NCBI GenBank assembly: GCA_026014465.1
Contig: JAOZID010000010.1
Coordinates: 402,288-466,287 of the forward strand
Length of the DNA: 64,000 nt
DNA from: Candidatus Bathyarchaeota archaeon
Lineage (GTDB): Archaea > Thermoproteota > Bathyarchaeia > Bathyarchaeales > Bathycorpusculaceae
Direction: 5' to 3'
Of this stretch, positions 1 through 7,013 are shown one piece after another. A program made the translations under genes and the position numbers. Each line of letters opens with the position of its first letter. The first letter of the stretch is position 1. The notes under the pieces were generated by a model, which saw nothing but the letters and a program-made list of their open reading frames with translations, was not told the origin of the DNA and searched no databases.

Positions 1-134
1 ACGTACTGCAAGCAAAAGATGGTTTTTCCTGTTCCTGCCTCTCCTGAGATGAGGTAGGTTTTTCCTTGCTGGAATCCACCGCCTATTAACTCATCCAAAC
101 CTACTATGCCTGTTGGTATTCTGTCTAAACTCAT
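1..134 (-). CDS. KaiC-domain ATPase, N-terminal part (cut by window edge)
   Basis: Only the first 44 codons lie in the window. They read as the start of a RecA-superfamily KaiC protein: the usual opening IPTGIVGLDELIGGGF and then an intact Walker A box GEAGTGKT at about residues 31-38. The ATG (134-132) overlaps the TGA of the upstream KaiC-like gene as ATGA, so the two are translationally coupled. Archaeal KaiC proteins are generally linked to signal transduction, often with PAS sensors, which fits the PAS protein two genes upstream. The rest of the protein is outside the window, so the number of KaiC domains is unknown. Confidence 0.85.
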   Translation of the reverse strand, partial: MSLDRIPTGIVGLDELIGGGFQQGKTYLISGEAGTGKTIFCLQY

Positions 135-865
135 GTTTTTTCACCGGATTTATTTTGAACTGGGATTGTTGCTTGGGGCATCTTTTGTTCGGGGGCGAAC
201 AGTTTGTTGGGCAAGGGGATGTCGGAGCTTGCGGGGTAGCCTTCAAGCTGCATGCGTGCAGAGTCGATTTTGATTGCCCCGTTCGAGAAAGTTTTGAGCT
301 GGTTGAAGGTAACCGCTTCGTGGGCGCCTTCTTCAAGCAGGAAAAGCCCCAGCACATTTTGTCTTCTAAGTTGACCCAAAAAAATGTGAAGAAACCGCAT
401 GACTGTTTGGAGGCTACTGTAGATGAGAAACGAAGATAACGAGTCAAGCAGCATCCGCACGCCGATGTTTTGGACAAAATATCCCGCGCACCACTCGTTA
501 ATCACCACAGAAAGCTTCGAGTAATCCAGTATGCTAGGAACACGCCGTATAGAGGGCGTATCTGGAACATTAGCGCCAAGCATTTTTGAGTAGCAATCCA
601 CGAATTTTACTCTGCCCTCTTTCTCCCACGCAGGGTCCAACCCGTAGCGTTCCCAGTGAGAACGAACCTCCTCAGCCGTATTTGAAGTGGAAACATAAAT
701 AGCCGCTTCGTTTTGTTCAAGCCCGCCGTTAAGCAACAGCATGCCCAGTTCGCGTTTAGAAGATAAAGGCTCTCCGATGACTAGAAAGTTTGCGGGTTTA
801 GGAAAACCACCTTTCAAGCCTTCATCCAGAAGGCTGATTCCTGAGGGTAAAAGCTGACTTGTCAT
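131..865 (-). CDS. KaiC-like RecA-superfamily protein with degenerate P-loop
   Basis: This 244-residue protein opens like a KaiC/GvpD-type ATPase (LPSGISLLDEGLKGGFP), but the place of the Walker A motif reads GEPLSSKRE. The GxxGxGK[ST] lysine-threonine/serine pair is gone, so it is probably not an active ATPase. The strand-and-helix pattern (AAIYVSTSNTAEEV, VVINEW) still follows the RecA fold, and the tail after about residue 220 is low complexity. It lies between a PAS sensor gene (overlap 862-865) and an intact KaiC gene (overlap 131-134). A role as regulatory partner of the active KaiC is likely by position but not shown by sequence. Confidence 0.75.
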   Translation of the reverse strand: MTSQLLPSGISLLDEGLKGGFPKPANFLVIGEPLSSKRELGMLLLNGGLEQNEAAIYVSTSNTAEEVRSHWERYGLDPAWEKEGRVKFVDCYSKMLGANVPDTPSIRRVPSILDYSKLSVVINEWCAGYFVQNIGVRMLLDSLSSFLIYSSLQTVMRFLHIFLGQLRRQNVLGLFLLEEGAHEAVTFNQLKTFSNGAIKIDSARMQLEGYPASSDIPLPNKLFAPEQKMPQATIPVQNKSGEKT

Positions 866-3237
866 GTTATCGCCACAGATGACCTATCAGGTTTTGTAAC
901 GCCAACATCGCGTATGTCCCGCACGATTTCAGTGAGGTTTTTAGCCATGTGAATAACTCCGATTGCGTCGCCGTTCTCGTTTTTTAGGGGGCTTAATGTG
1001 GCTAAAGCGGGGAAGGTGGTGCCGTCTTTTCGTACTTGTGTGATTCTTCCGCGGAATACGTTTTCGGGAGAGGTGTTTAGCGCTAGGGATTCAAGTTGAG
1101 GGTTGTAGTAAAACGCGGCTATCCAATGCCCGATCAGGTCTGAGGTGTCTTCTTCGGTGTAGCCGTGCATTTTGAGCCATGCGGAGTTAACGAAGAGGAT
1201 TTTGCCGTTGTTGTCGGAAACTGCGATGCCTTCGATTGTTTGCTGGGCGACGCTGGATAGAAGGCGGATTTGGGTTTCGGCTTTTTTGCGGTCGGTTATG
1301 TCGCGCGCTGTTGCGATTACTCCAGCGATTTTGCCTGTGCTGCCTTTGAATGTGCTAGAGGAGACTTCAATTGTGAATTCTTCGCCGTTGCCTTTTAGCC
1401 CCTTGAATTCTTTGTTGCGAATTATCTTGTTTGTTTCAATAACTGCTTTGAGGTCAGTTAATGTCCGCTCACGTTCAGACTCAGCCACTAAATCAAGACA
1501 TAACCTGCCGATAATTTGCTCCTTAGACTCATAACAGAAAAGCTCCAGCACCGCATCATTGCAATCAACTATACGTCCAGCCAAATCAATGTTCAAGATT
1601 GCATCGGGAGAAGCCGCAAAAGTTGCCCGTACCCGTTCAGTTTGGAACAAAAGTTCCTGTTCCGCTTTTTTGCGTTGGGTAACGTTTTCACAGAAAGCCA
1701 ACAAGTTGCCGTCGGGCAGCTGTACAGAGTTTAAGATGACGTATACGTGGCGTCCAGTTTTTGTTTTCAGTGCTACCTCGCTTAGGGAGCGCCCCGTTTT
1801 TTTGACTTCTGCAAAGCTTTTGAGCGCGGTTTGCAGGTCTTCTTCGAAAAGTAGCTGGGGAATGCTCATAGTCAGCAGTTCGTCACAGGAATACCCCAGC
1901 AGCTTGGAAGCCGCTTCGTTTGCGTACTCGTATTTACCTTCAGGATTAGCCACGAAAACAGCAACAGGCGAGTTCTCCACGTAAACCCTAAACCGTTCCT
2001 TAGCCTTGGCCATTTCCAACTCGGCGTTTTTACGTTCAGTTATATCCCTGCCGATAAGAACCAACCCAGCTGGACGATTAAACTTGTCTTTAAAAAGACC
2101 CCCAGAATACTCCAAACTAAACGTTTCACCCTTCTTATTTACGGCTAAAGTCTCCTCGTTACGGACTATACCAATTTGGGAAACGCGTTCAACAAATTTT
2201 GTGGCTTCATCACGGCCAGTTTCAGGTGATAAGTCCAAGGCGTTCTTGCCGATTAGTTCTGTTTTTGGGTAAAGAAACAGGTTAACTGCTGCGTTGTTGC
2301 AGTCAATGATTTTTCCAGATAGGTCGATGAATATGATGGCGTCGGGGGAAGAGTCGAGTATGGCTCGGGAGCGTTCTTTTTGTCGTGAAATCTCGTTTTC
2401 GGCTTTTTGACTTTCAGTGGCGTCGCGGATTATGGCTAACCCCTGCCATTTGTCGCTAATCGTCAACGCGGACATGGACATTTCGGTGGGGATAACGGCG
2501 CCGTCTTTTCGTTTGCCTGGAAGCTGAGCTACCCTGCTGGGAAACGCCTTTGCACCCTTCGCGTTTAAGCCTTCAAACATTTTTTGCTGACTCTGACGGA
2601 AAACCTCAATATGCGTGGACGGCATCAAAAAATCAAGAGTCTTGCCCATGGCTTCTTTTTTGGTGTAACCAAAGATTGTCTGGGCGGCTTTGTTCCAAAA
2701 AGTGATTTTTCCTTTGGAGTCAATTAGTACTATGCCGTCTTTTGCGGCTTCGATTATGGCTTGGAATTTTTCTTCTTTGGCTTTTAGGTCTTCAAAGGCG
2801 CGTTTCTTTTTAACCAAGTTCAGGATGGTGCAGACAAGCTGTGCAGAGGCTTTGGTTTTTTCGGTGACTTCAAAGTATTCTGCTACGTCTAATCCAAAAT
2901 GCAGTGCCTGCGCGTGTGCTTCAGGGAGTTTCTTGTTTGGCACTAACACGATTAAAGGAACACCCAAAGCTTGCTCGCTTAACTGTTCACAAATTGCCAC
3001 GTCGTCTTTTTTGGGAAAAACCCAGTGCACCAGTAAAGCATCAACCTTTGACCTTGCCAAAAAACCGCGAGCATCATTAACAGAATAAACCACATCAACC
3101 GTTATGCCTCCTTTTTTCTCCAACTCTTTTAATAAAGGCAAAACGGCAGACTTGTCAAAGACAAGAGCTAAAACATGAACCTCGCCCGTTTCTATTTCGT
3201 CTCCATCACACAGCACATCATTTTTGACATTAATCAT
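862..3237 (-). CDS. Multi-PAS sensor protein with degenerate receiver domain and no kinase
   Basis: The protein has 791 residues. Residues about 20-145 look like a receiver domain, but where the phosphoacceptor Asp should follow strand 3 the sequence is ALLVHWVFP, so it cannot be phosphorylated in the usual way. Five PAS domains follow (roughly 158-275, 290-405, 417-525, 537-655 and 662-775), several with a PAC segment of the 'GxIxGVIxxxRDITxRKKAE' type. No histidine kinase, GGDEF or HTH domain follows the last PAS. The protein is probably a cytoplasmic sensor, since no membrane segment is visible. Its output probably goes to the KaiC-like proteins encoded immediately downstream, because the stop overlaps the next start as ATGA. 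Confidence 0.9.
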   Translation of the reverse strand: MINVKNDVLCDGDEIETGEVHVLALVFDKSAVLPLLKELEKKGGITVDVVYSVNDARGFLARSKVDALLVHWVFPKKDDVAICEQLSEQALGVPLIVLVPNKKLPEAHAQALHFGLDVAEYFEVTEKTKASAQLVCTILNLVKKKRAFEDLKAKEEKFQAIIEAAKDGIVLIDSKGKITFWNKAAQTIFGYTKKEAMGKTLDFLMPSTHIEVFRQSQQKMFEGLNAKGAKAFPSRVAQLPGKRKDGAVIPTEMSMSALTISDKWQGLAIIRDATESQKAENEISRQKERSRAILDSSPDAIIFIDLSGKIIDCNNAAVNLFLYPKTELIGKNALDLSPETGRDEATKFVERVSQIGIVRNEETLAVNKKGETFSLEYSGGLFKDKFNRPAGLVLIGRDITERKNAELEMAKAKERFRVYVENSPVAVFVANPEGKYEYANEAASKLLGYSCDELLTMSIPQLLFEEDLQTALKSFAEVKKTGRSLSEVALKTKTGRHVYVILNSVQLPDGNLLAFCENVTQRKKAEQELLFQTERVRATFAASPDAILNIDLAGRIVDCNDAVLELFCYESKEQIIGRLCLDLVAESERERTLTDLKAVIETNKIIRNKEFKGLKGNGEEFTIEVSSSTFKGSTGKIAGVIATARDITDRKKAETQIRLLSSVAQQTIEGIAVSDNNGKILFVNSAWLKMHGYTEEDTSDLIGHWIAAFYYNPQLESLALNTSPENVFRGRITQVRKDGTTFPALATLSPLKNENGDAIGVIHMAKNLTEIVRDIRDVGVTKPDRSSVAIT

Positions 3238-3355
3238 ACCAAATCAACCTTAGATTTAGCGTTCAAAACGCTACGGGCTTCTAACAAAACTAGGGATGAA
3301 GCAATCTATTATAAGATTCTTACGAATCCCGAATCCTGACGTGAGATTCGCTTTG

Positions 3356-3404
3356 CAAAAAAAGGCAGAAGAAAAGCAAGAAAAGGAAAAGAAAGAGGGG
3401 CGTG
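3356..3404 (-). terminator. Pyrimidine-rich 3' end of the SPASM gene
   Basis: Just past the stop at 3408, the coding (minus) strand reads as runs of T and C with several TTTT tracts. This is the usual form of an archaeal U-rich terminator. There is no strong hairpin. Confidence 0.4.
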
Positions 3405-3407
3405 GAG

Positions 3408-4472
3408 CTATTTTTTGCGCAGAGTTTTGGGTATATATGCGCAGCTTGGGTCGGAGCCCATGATGTCTCCTGTGAGGAAGTAAGCGGCGGTTCGGCAGGC
3501 TCCGCAGATGTCAAGGTACTCGCAGACTCCGCATTTGCCTTTGATGTTGCGTTTGTCTTTGACCTTGTTAAAGAAGTCTGAGGATTGCATGTCGTCCCAG
3601 ATTTGCGCTATGGATTTGTCTTTGACGTTGCCTAAGCGGTAGACATCGTTGAAGCTGCAGGGTATGGCATCGCCGTTTTCTGCTATGCTCATGAATTTTC
3701 CAAAGAAGCACCTGCCCAAAAAGAAGTTGTTGTACCATTTGTCAAAGTCGGGCATGCCACGTTGTTTGGCTATGCGTGCAAAGAAGGGGCAGTAAACGTT
3801 GATTTCGGGTTTGCCTTTATAGACGGCTTGCAGGTCATAGAGTTTGTTCCATGCCCACTCGTACTGCTCGGGCGTTGGCGAGGCTTTGAGGTCTTTTTCG
3901 CTACGGCTATACGGTATGTACTGGTGGAAGATTACCCAGCGGGCACCGTATTTTTTGGCTAAATCCAAAACATGCGTAAAATCCTCGTCAGTAGCATTTG
4001 TTTTCGAGCCCGCGTTAGCTAAGGTGTACACAAGGCAGTTAAGCAAATTCACCTTCGACAAACGCTCAATAGCCGACAATGCCTTATCATAGGTTCCTTC
4101 GCCCCTAATCGCGTCATTAGCTTCTTTGGCGCCATCAATGCTCACTGATACGCGAACCTCATACTTCACGATGTTCTCAAATGCCGCGTCATCCATCAGG
4201 TGTCCGTCAGTGATGATGCTGGAATTCAAGCCCAGTTTCTTGGCGTACGCAATTATCTCGAAGAGGTCCTTGCGCAGAAGGGGTTCGCCGCCGCTGATGC
4301 CAAAAAAGCTTGCACCAAAATCGCGGATTTGCTCAACCATCTTCAAAGCAGTTTGGGTGTCGATTTCGTCTGGGAATGGGGGTTTAGATGCGGATGGACA
4401 ATGCACACAGCCGATGTCACAAGCAAATGTGCACCGCCAAGGCAAAATATACAAAGGTCCTTTCTTACTCAC
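3408..4472 (-). CDS. Radical SAM protein with SPASM domain
   Basis: This 354-residue protein has the radical SAM cluster motif CDIGCVHC at residues 18-25, the SAM-binding GGEPLLR segment near residue 60, and a C-terminal SPASM-type cysteine set (GKCGVCEYLDICGACR and a later SC) near residues 313-342 for auxiliary Fe-S clusters. SPASM enzymes modify peptides, mature enzymes or act in tetrapyrrole synthesis (the AhbC/AhbD group); the substrate here is not evident. The start is GTG at 4472, preceded by GGAG at suitable spacing. A metallo-beta-lactamase gene and an Lrp regulator lie upstream on the same strand. Confidence 0.88.
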   Translation of the reverse strand: MSKKGPLYILPWRCTFACDIGCVHCPSASKPPFPDEIDTQTALKMVEQIRDFGASFFGISGGEPLLRKDLFEIIAYAKKLGLNSSIITDGHLMDDAAFENIVKYEVRVSVSIDGAKEANDAIRGEGTYDKALSAIERLSKVNLLNCLVYTLANAGSKTNATDEDFTHVLDLAKKYGARWVIFHQYIPYSRSEKDLKASPTPEQYEWAWNKLYDLQAVYKGKPEINVYCPFFARIAKQRGMPDFDKWYNNFFLGRCFFGKFMSIAENGDAIPCSFNDVYRLGNVKDKSIAQIWDDMQSSDFFNKVKDKRNIKGKCGVCEYLDICGACRTAAYFLTGDIMGSDPSCAYIPKTLRKK

Positions 4473-4541
4473 GTGGTCAACTCCAATTCATTTTTCGTTT
4501 TGTTATGCATACTTGACTGTGAATTCTGGAAACCGCGGGGG

Positions 4542-5546
4542 TTACTGTATTGTGTAGAGGTTTCCTGTGCTGTTCCATACGAATGCCTCGGGGAAGGTCT
4601 GAGCCATCTTGCACATAGCTTTCCAGCCTGTGCAGTGCATGGGGACAATTAGGGAAGGGTTAATGCGTTTTAGTTCGTTGATAGTGGGGTCGATGCGGGG
4701 TTCGTAGGTTTTTCCTGCAAGATGAAAACCACCCAGTACCGCGTAAACGGTTTGGTTGCCTGTTAGCTGCTGGGCGTAGCTTGCGGTGTTTATTATACCT
4801 GCATGCGCACAACCTGAAATAACCACTAAACCCTTGCCGTGGACGTTGATGACTACTGCGCGTTCATCCATAATCAGCGAGTCAACTGCCCAAGAGCCGT
4901 TCTTTTGGACGCGGTTAGAGCCAAAACCTTTTTCGAAGCTGGTTTTGCGGGGGATTTCGCCGGTTATGCAGATTAAATCGTTTGCCAAGGAGGAGGGCTG
5001 CTTGGTTGGGACGAGCCGTGCTGGGCTGAGTTGCTCGTATGTGGGAAAAGCGGTGTGTTTGCGGACAGTTCCGTTTGGGCGGGTGGTTCCGCGTTCACCC
5101 AGCATATTTTCGTGGACAATTATTGGCAAATCGGGTTTGTTGATTTCTTTGACGACAGCTCTAAGTCCGCCGAAGTGGTCGTAGTGCCCGTGAGAAAGCA
5201 CGATTGCTTCGACTTCTTGCCGCAGGTCTATGCCCATGCGTTTCGTGTTTTCCAGAATGACCTCAGGCGTGGTTCCTGTGTCAAAGAGTATAGCGTGTTT
5301 TTCGGTGCCGTCAAAGACGCGAATTAGCATGGAAAATCCGTGTTCGGCGGTTGGCATTTGCATGTGAGCTTTAAGCCATAAGTCGTCGTGGCGCTCTTGA
5401 GTCCACTGCCGCAGTGTCTGAACCTGCACTTTATCACAAGCAGACAACATATCCACAGAATTATCCACCAAACTAACCAACTCCACAGCAGTTGCCTCTC
5501 TAAGCTTGAAACCCAAACCGACCAAGGCAGAGTTCGCAGCAGCCAT
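4542..5546 (-). CDS. Metallo-beta-lactamase-fold hydrolase, COG1237-like
   Basis: The protein has 334 residues with the metal-binding motif SHGHYDHFGG near residue 120 and later conserved His positions (SGCAHAG, MHCTGW). It resembles the archaeal COG1237 group. Members of that group are often named after a step of methanopterin-type pterin synthesis (beta-RFAP), but this assignment is weak. The start is placed at the ATG at 5546 because AGAGGAG lies just upstream. A longer reading frame to 5603 would overlap the preceding gene and has no better ribosome site. The 11-base gap to the upstream Lrp gene suggests co-transcription. Confidence 0.82.
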   Translation of the reverse strand: MAAANSALVGLGFKLREATAVELVSLVDNSVDMLSACDKVQVQTLRQWTQERHDDLWLKAHMQMPTAEHGFSMLIRVFDGTEKHAILFDTGTTPEVILENTKRMGIDLRQEVEAIVLSHGHYDHFGGLRAVVKEINKPDLPIIVHENMLGERGTTRPNGTVRKHTAFPTYEQLSPARLVPTKQPSSLANDLICITGEIPRKTSFEKGFGSNRVQKNGSWAVDSLIMDERAVVINVHGKGLVVISGCAHAGIINTASYAQQLTGNQTVYAVLGGFHLAGKTYEPRIDPTINELKRINPSLIVPMHCTGWKAMCKMAQTFPEAFVWNSTGNLYTIQ

Positions 5547-5557
5547 ACGATTCTCCT

Positions 5558-6151
5558 CTACAAGGTGCCTTTGTATTGGCTTGTTGTGGGGCAACCGACG
5601 CATTTTTTGATTTCAAATCGTCTGCATGGGCTGCATTCTACGTTGCAGGGTGTTATGGTTCGTTCTTTGTGTGCCAAGTTTCCGCGGATTTGCAGGAACG
5701 GCGAGAAGTAAAAATCGCTTATGGGGTAGAATTCTGAGCGGCGAATTCCCTCGCTGCATCGGAGCGAGCATTTTTCGGTGGAGATGCTTTCGAGGGTTTC
5801 TTGGTTTTCTGCGATGACAAGGGCGATGAGGTTGTAGCCGCCTATGGTTTTGAAGATTTGGATGACTCGGGGGCAGTCTTTGAAGCGGGCAAGCAGTTTT
5901 TCCATGGCTTCGGCGCTTTCCATTTCCAGCATGACTATGGCGGGGTGAAGACCCAGCGCGTTGGGGTTTATCAGGGCGGAGACTTTGATGACGCCGCTGT
6001 TGATGAGTTTTTCAAGGCGTTTTTTGGTGCCCATGCTGGTGTATCCGATGATCTTGGATAGGTCCTGCAGGGTTGTGCGTCCGTCTTGCTGGAGTTGCGC
6101 CACTATTTTCTTGTCTATGTCATCCAAACTGTTCAACCGTTTACTAAACAA
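5558..6151 (-). CDS. Lrp/AsnC-type regulator with cysteine-rich C-terminal tail
   Basis: The protein has 197 residues. Residues 8-60 form an AsnC-type helix-turn-helix (IDKKIVAQLQQDGRTTLQDLSKIIG), and about 65-140 is a RAM ligand-sensing domain. The last 30 residues are unusual: CNVECSPCRRFEIKKCVGC has five cysteines spaced like a metal or Fe-S site, which ordinary Lrp proteins lack. It sits 11 bases upstream of the MBL-fold gene and probably regulates this small cluster. A redox- or metal-sensing role is inferred from the tail. The start ATG at 6151 is preceded by TTTATTAATGG-type AT-rich sequence rather than a clear ribosome site. Confidence 0.85.
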   Translation of the reverse strand: MFSKRLNSLDDIDKKIVAQLQQDGRTTLQDLSKIIGYTSMGTKKRLEKLINSGVIKVSALINPNALGLHPAIVMLEMESAEAMEKLLARFKDCPRVIQIFKTIGGYNLIALVIAENQETLESISTEKCSLRCSEGIRRSEFYPISDFYFSPFLQIRGNLAHKERTITPCNVECSPCRRFEIKKCVGCPTTSQYKGTL

Positions 6152-6189
6152 ACATAAACCATTAATAAGGTTTATCTATTAAACTGATT

Positions 6190-6222
6190 CAGGCAAGAAA
6201 AAGGAAAACAAAACAAACAAAG
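6190..6222 (-). terminator. U-rich 3' end of the 6226-6669 gene
   Basis: After the stop at 6226, the minus strand reads as repeated TTTG and TTTT tracts, typical of an archaeal U-rich termination site. No hairpin is visible. Confidence 0.4.
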
Positions 6223-6225
6223 GAG

Positions 6226-6669
6226 CTAAAGCCGCAGACCCTGTTTAGCGGCAAGGATATCCCCAAGCGAACCCTTCAAAGACTTGCCAATATCCTCCAT
6301 GAAGGCGTATCGGCTTTGCACGGCTTTTTGGGTTCCTCCCGCCGCCAAGCAACATACTCCGATGCATTGACTAACGGGGGTGGGTTCAGGAAAAACCATC
6401 AGGGTTAACCCGACCTTGATGAGCTTAGACTCTTGGTTTTCACGCCACAACTTCTTAGTTGCCCTCATGTTCTGGGCTGTTTCTTTTATGGAACCCATGG
6501 CGCGTACAGTTTCCATTCGACTCTGGCGTAGCTCAGTCAAAGTCTTCGCTGTAGTCTTAGCTTCATCTAACCGCATAAACAACTCACACATAAACAGCGC
6601 GCTCTTGGATGAAAAACCTTTAGCCCCCAAAGCATGGACAAAAACTCCCACCACATCAGGCTCCAGCAT
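6226..6669 (-). CDS. Hypothetical protein
   Basis: I do not recognise this 147-residue protein. The middle part (about 35-85) is helical and charged (MRLDEAKTTAKTLTELRQSRMETVRAMG). It is followed by a hydrophobic strand (KVGLTLMVFPEP) and a short Cys-containing stretch (CIGVCCLAAGG). The ATG at 6669 was chosen over an upstream GTG because GAGGTGG lies about 10 bases before it and the upstream alternative has no ribosome site. It lies between the Lrp cluster and the divergently transcribed proton ATPase. No signal peptide is evident. Confidence 0.55.
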   Translation of the reverse strand: MLEPDVVGVFVHALGAKGFSSKSALFMCELFMRLDEAKTTAKTLTELRQSRMETVRAMGSIKETAQNMRATKKLWRENQESKLIKVGLTLMVFPEPTPVSQCIGVCCLAAGGTQKAVQSRYAFMEDIGKSLKGSLGDILAAKQGLRL

Positions 6670-7013
6670 AAACTTTGCCACCTCAAACGCAACCCAGCCA
6701 CAACAGCAACACAGGTTTCGCACAAAAAACTAAATCCAAAACGCCGCCCGTCCAGAAAAGTCAACAAACCCGTGCAGGCAGCCTTGCTTGGTTATATGCA
6801 CAATCGGCGGTTTCGTGCAGGCTCAAAAAACCATTAAGCCACAGAAAAACATCAAGCATTCAACGTTTGCCCCCAAAAACATTGACGTTAAAAACAGGGC
6901 TCCACCAAGCGGCACGGTTTTAAAAGGCAAACAAACAAAGGTTTTTGGCGGAAAAACTAAAAAGCAAAGCCACACATAATTTTGTTGCTGGTTTCTGAAT
7001 AGAAGGTTTGTTT
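6670..7013. other. Intergenic region upstream of the proton ATPase
   Basis: This is a gene-free spacer between divergent genes. A TATA-like GTTTTAAAAGG at about 6917-6927 could drive the ATPase gene, with transcription starting near 6950. Nothing else is recognisable; the plus strand is A/C-rich. Confidence 0.4.

Noticed and set aside
3330-3350. CGAATC/GATTCG inverted repeat after the PAS operon promoter region
   Set aside because: Six-base arms with nine-base loop and no T-run; too weak to call an operator or terminator.
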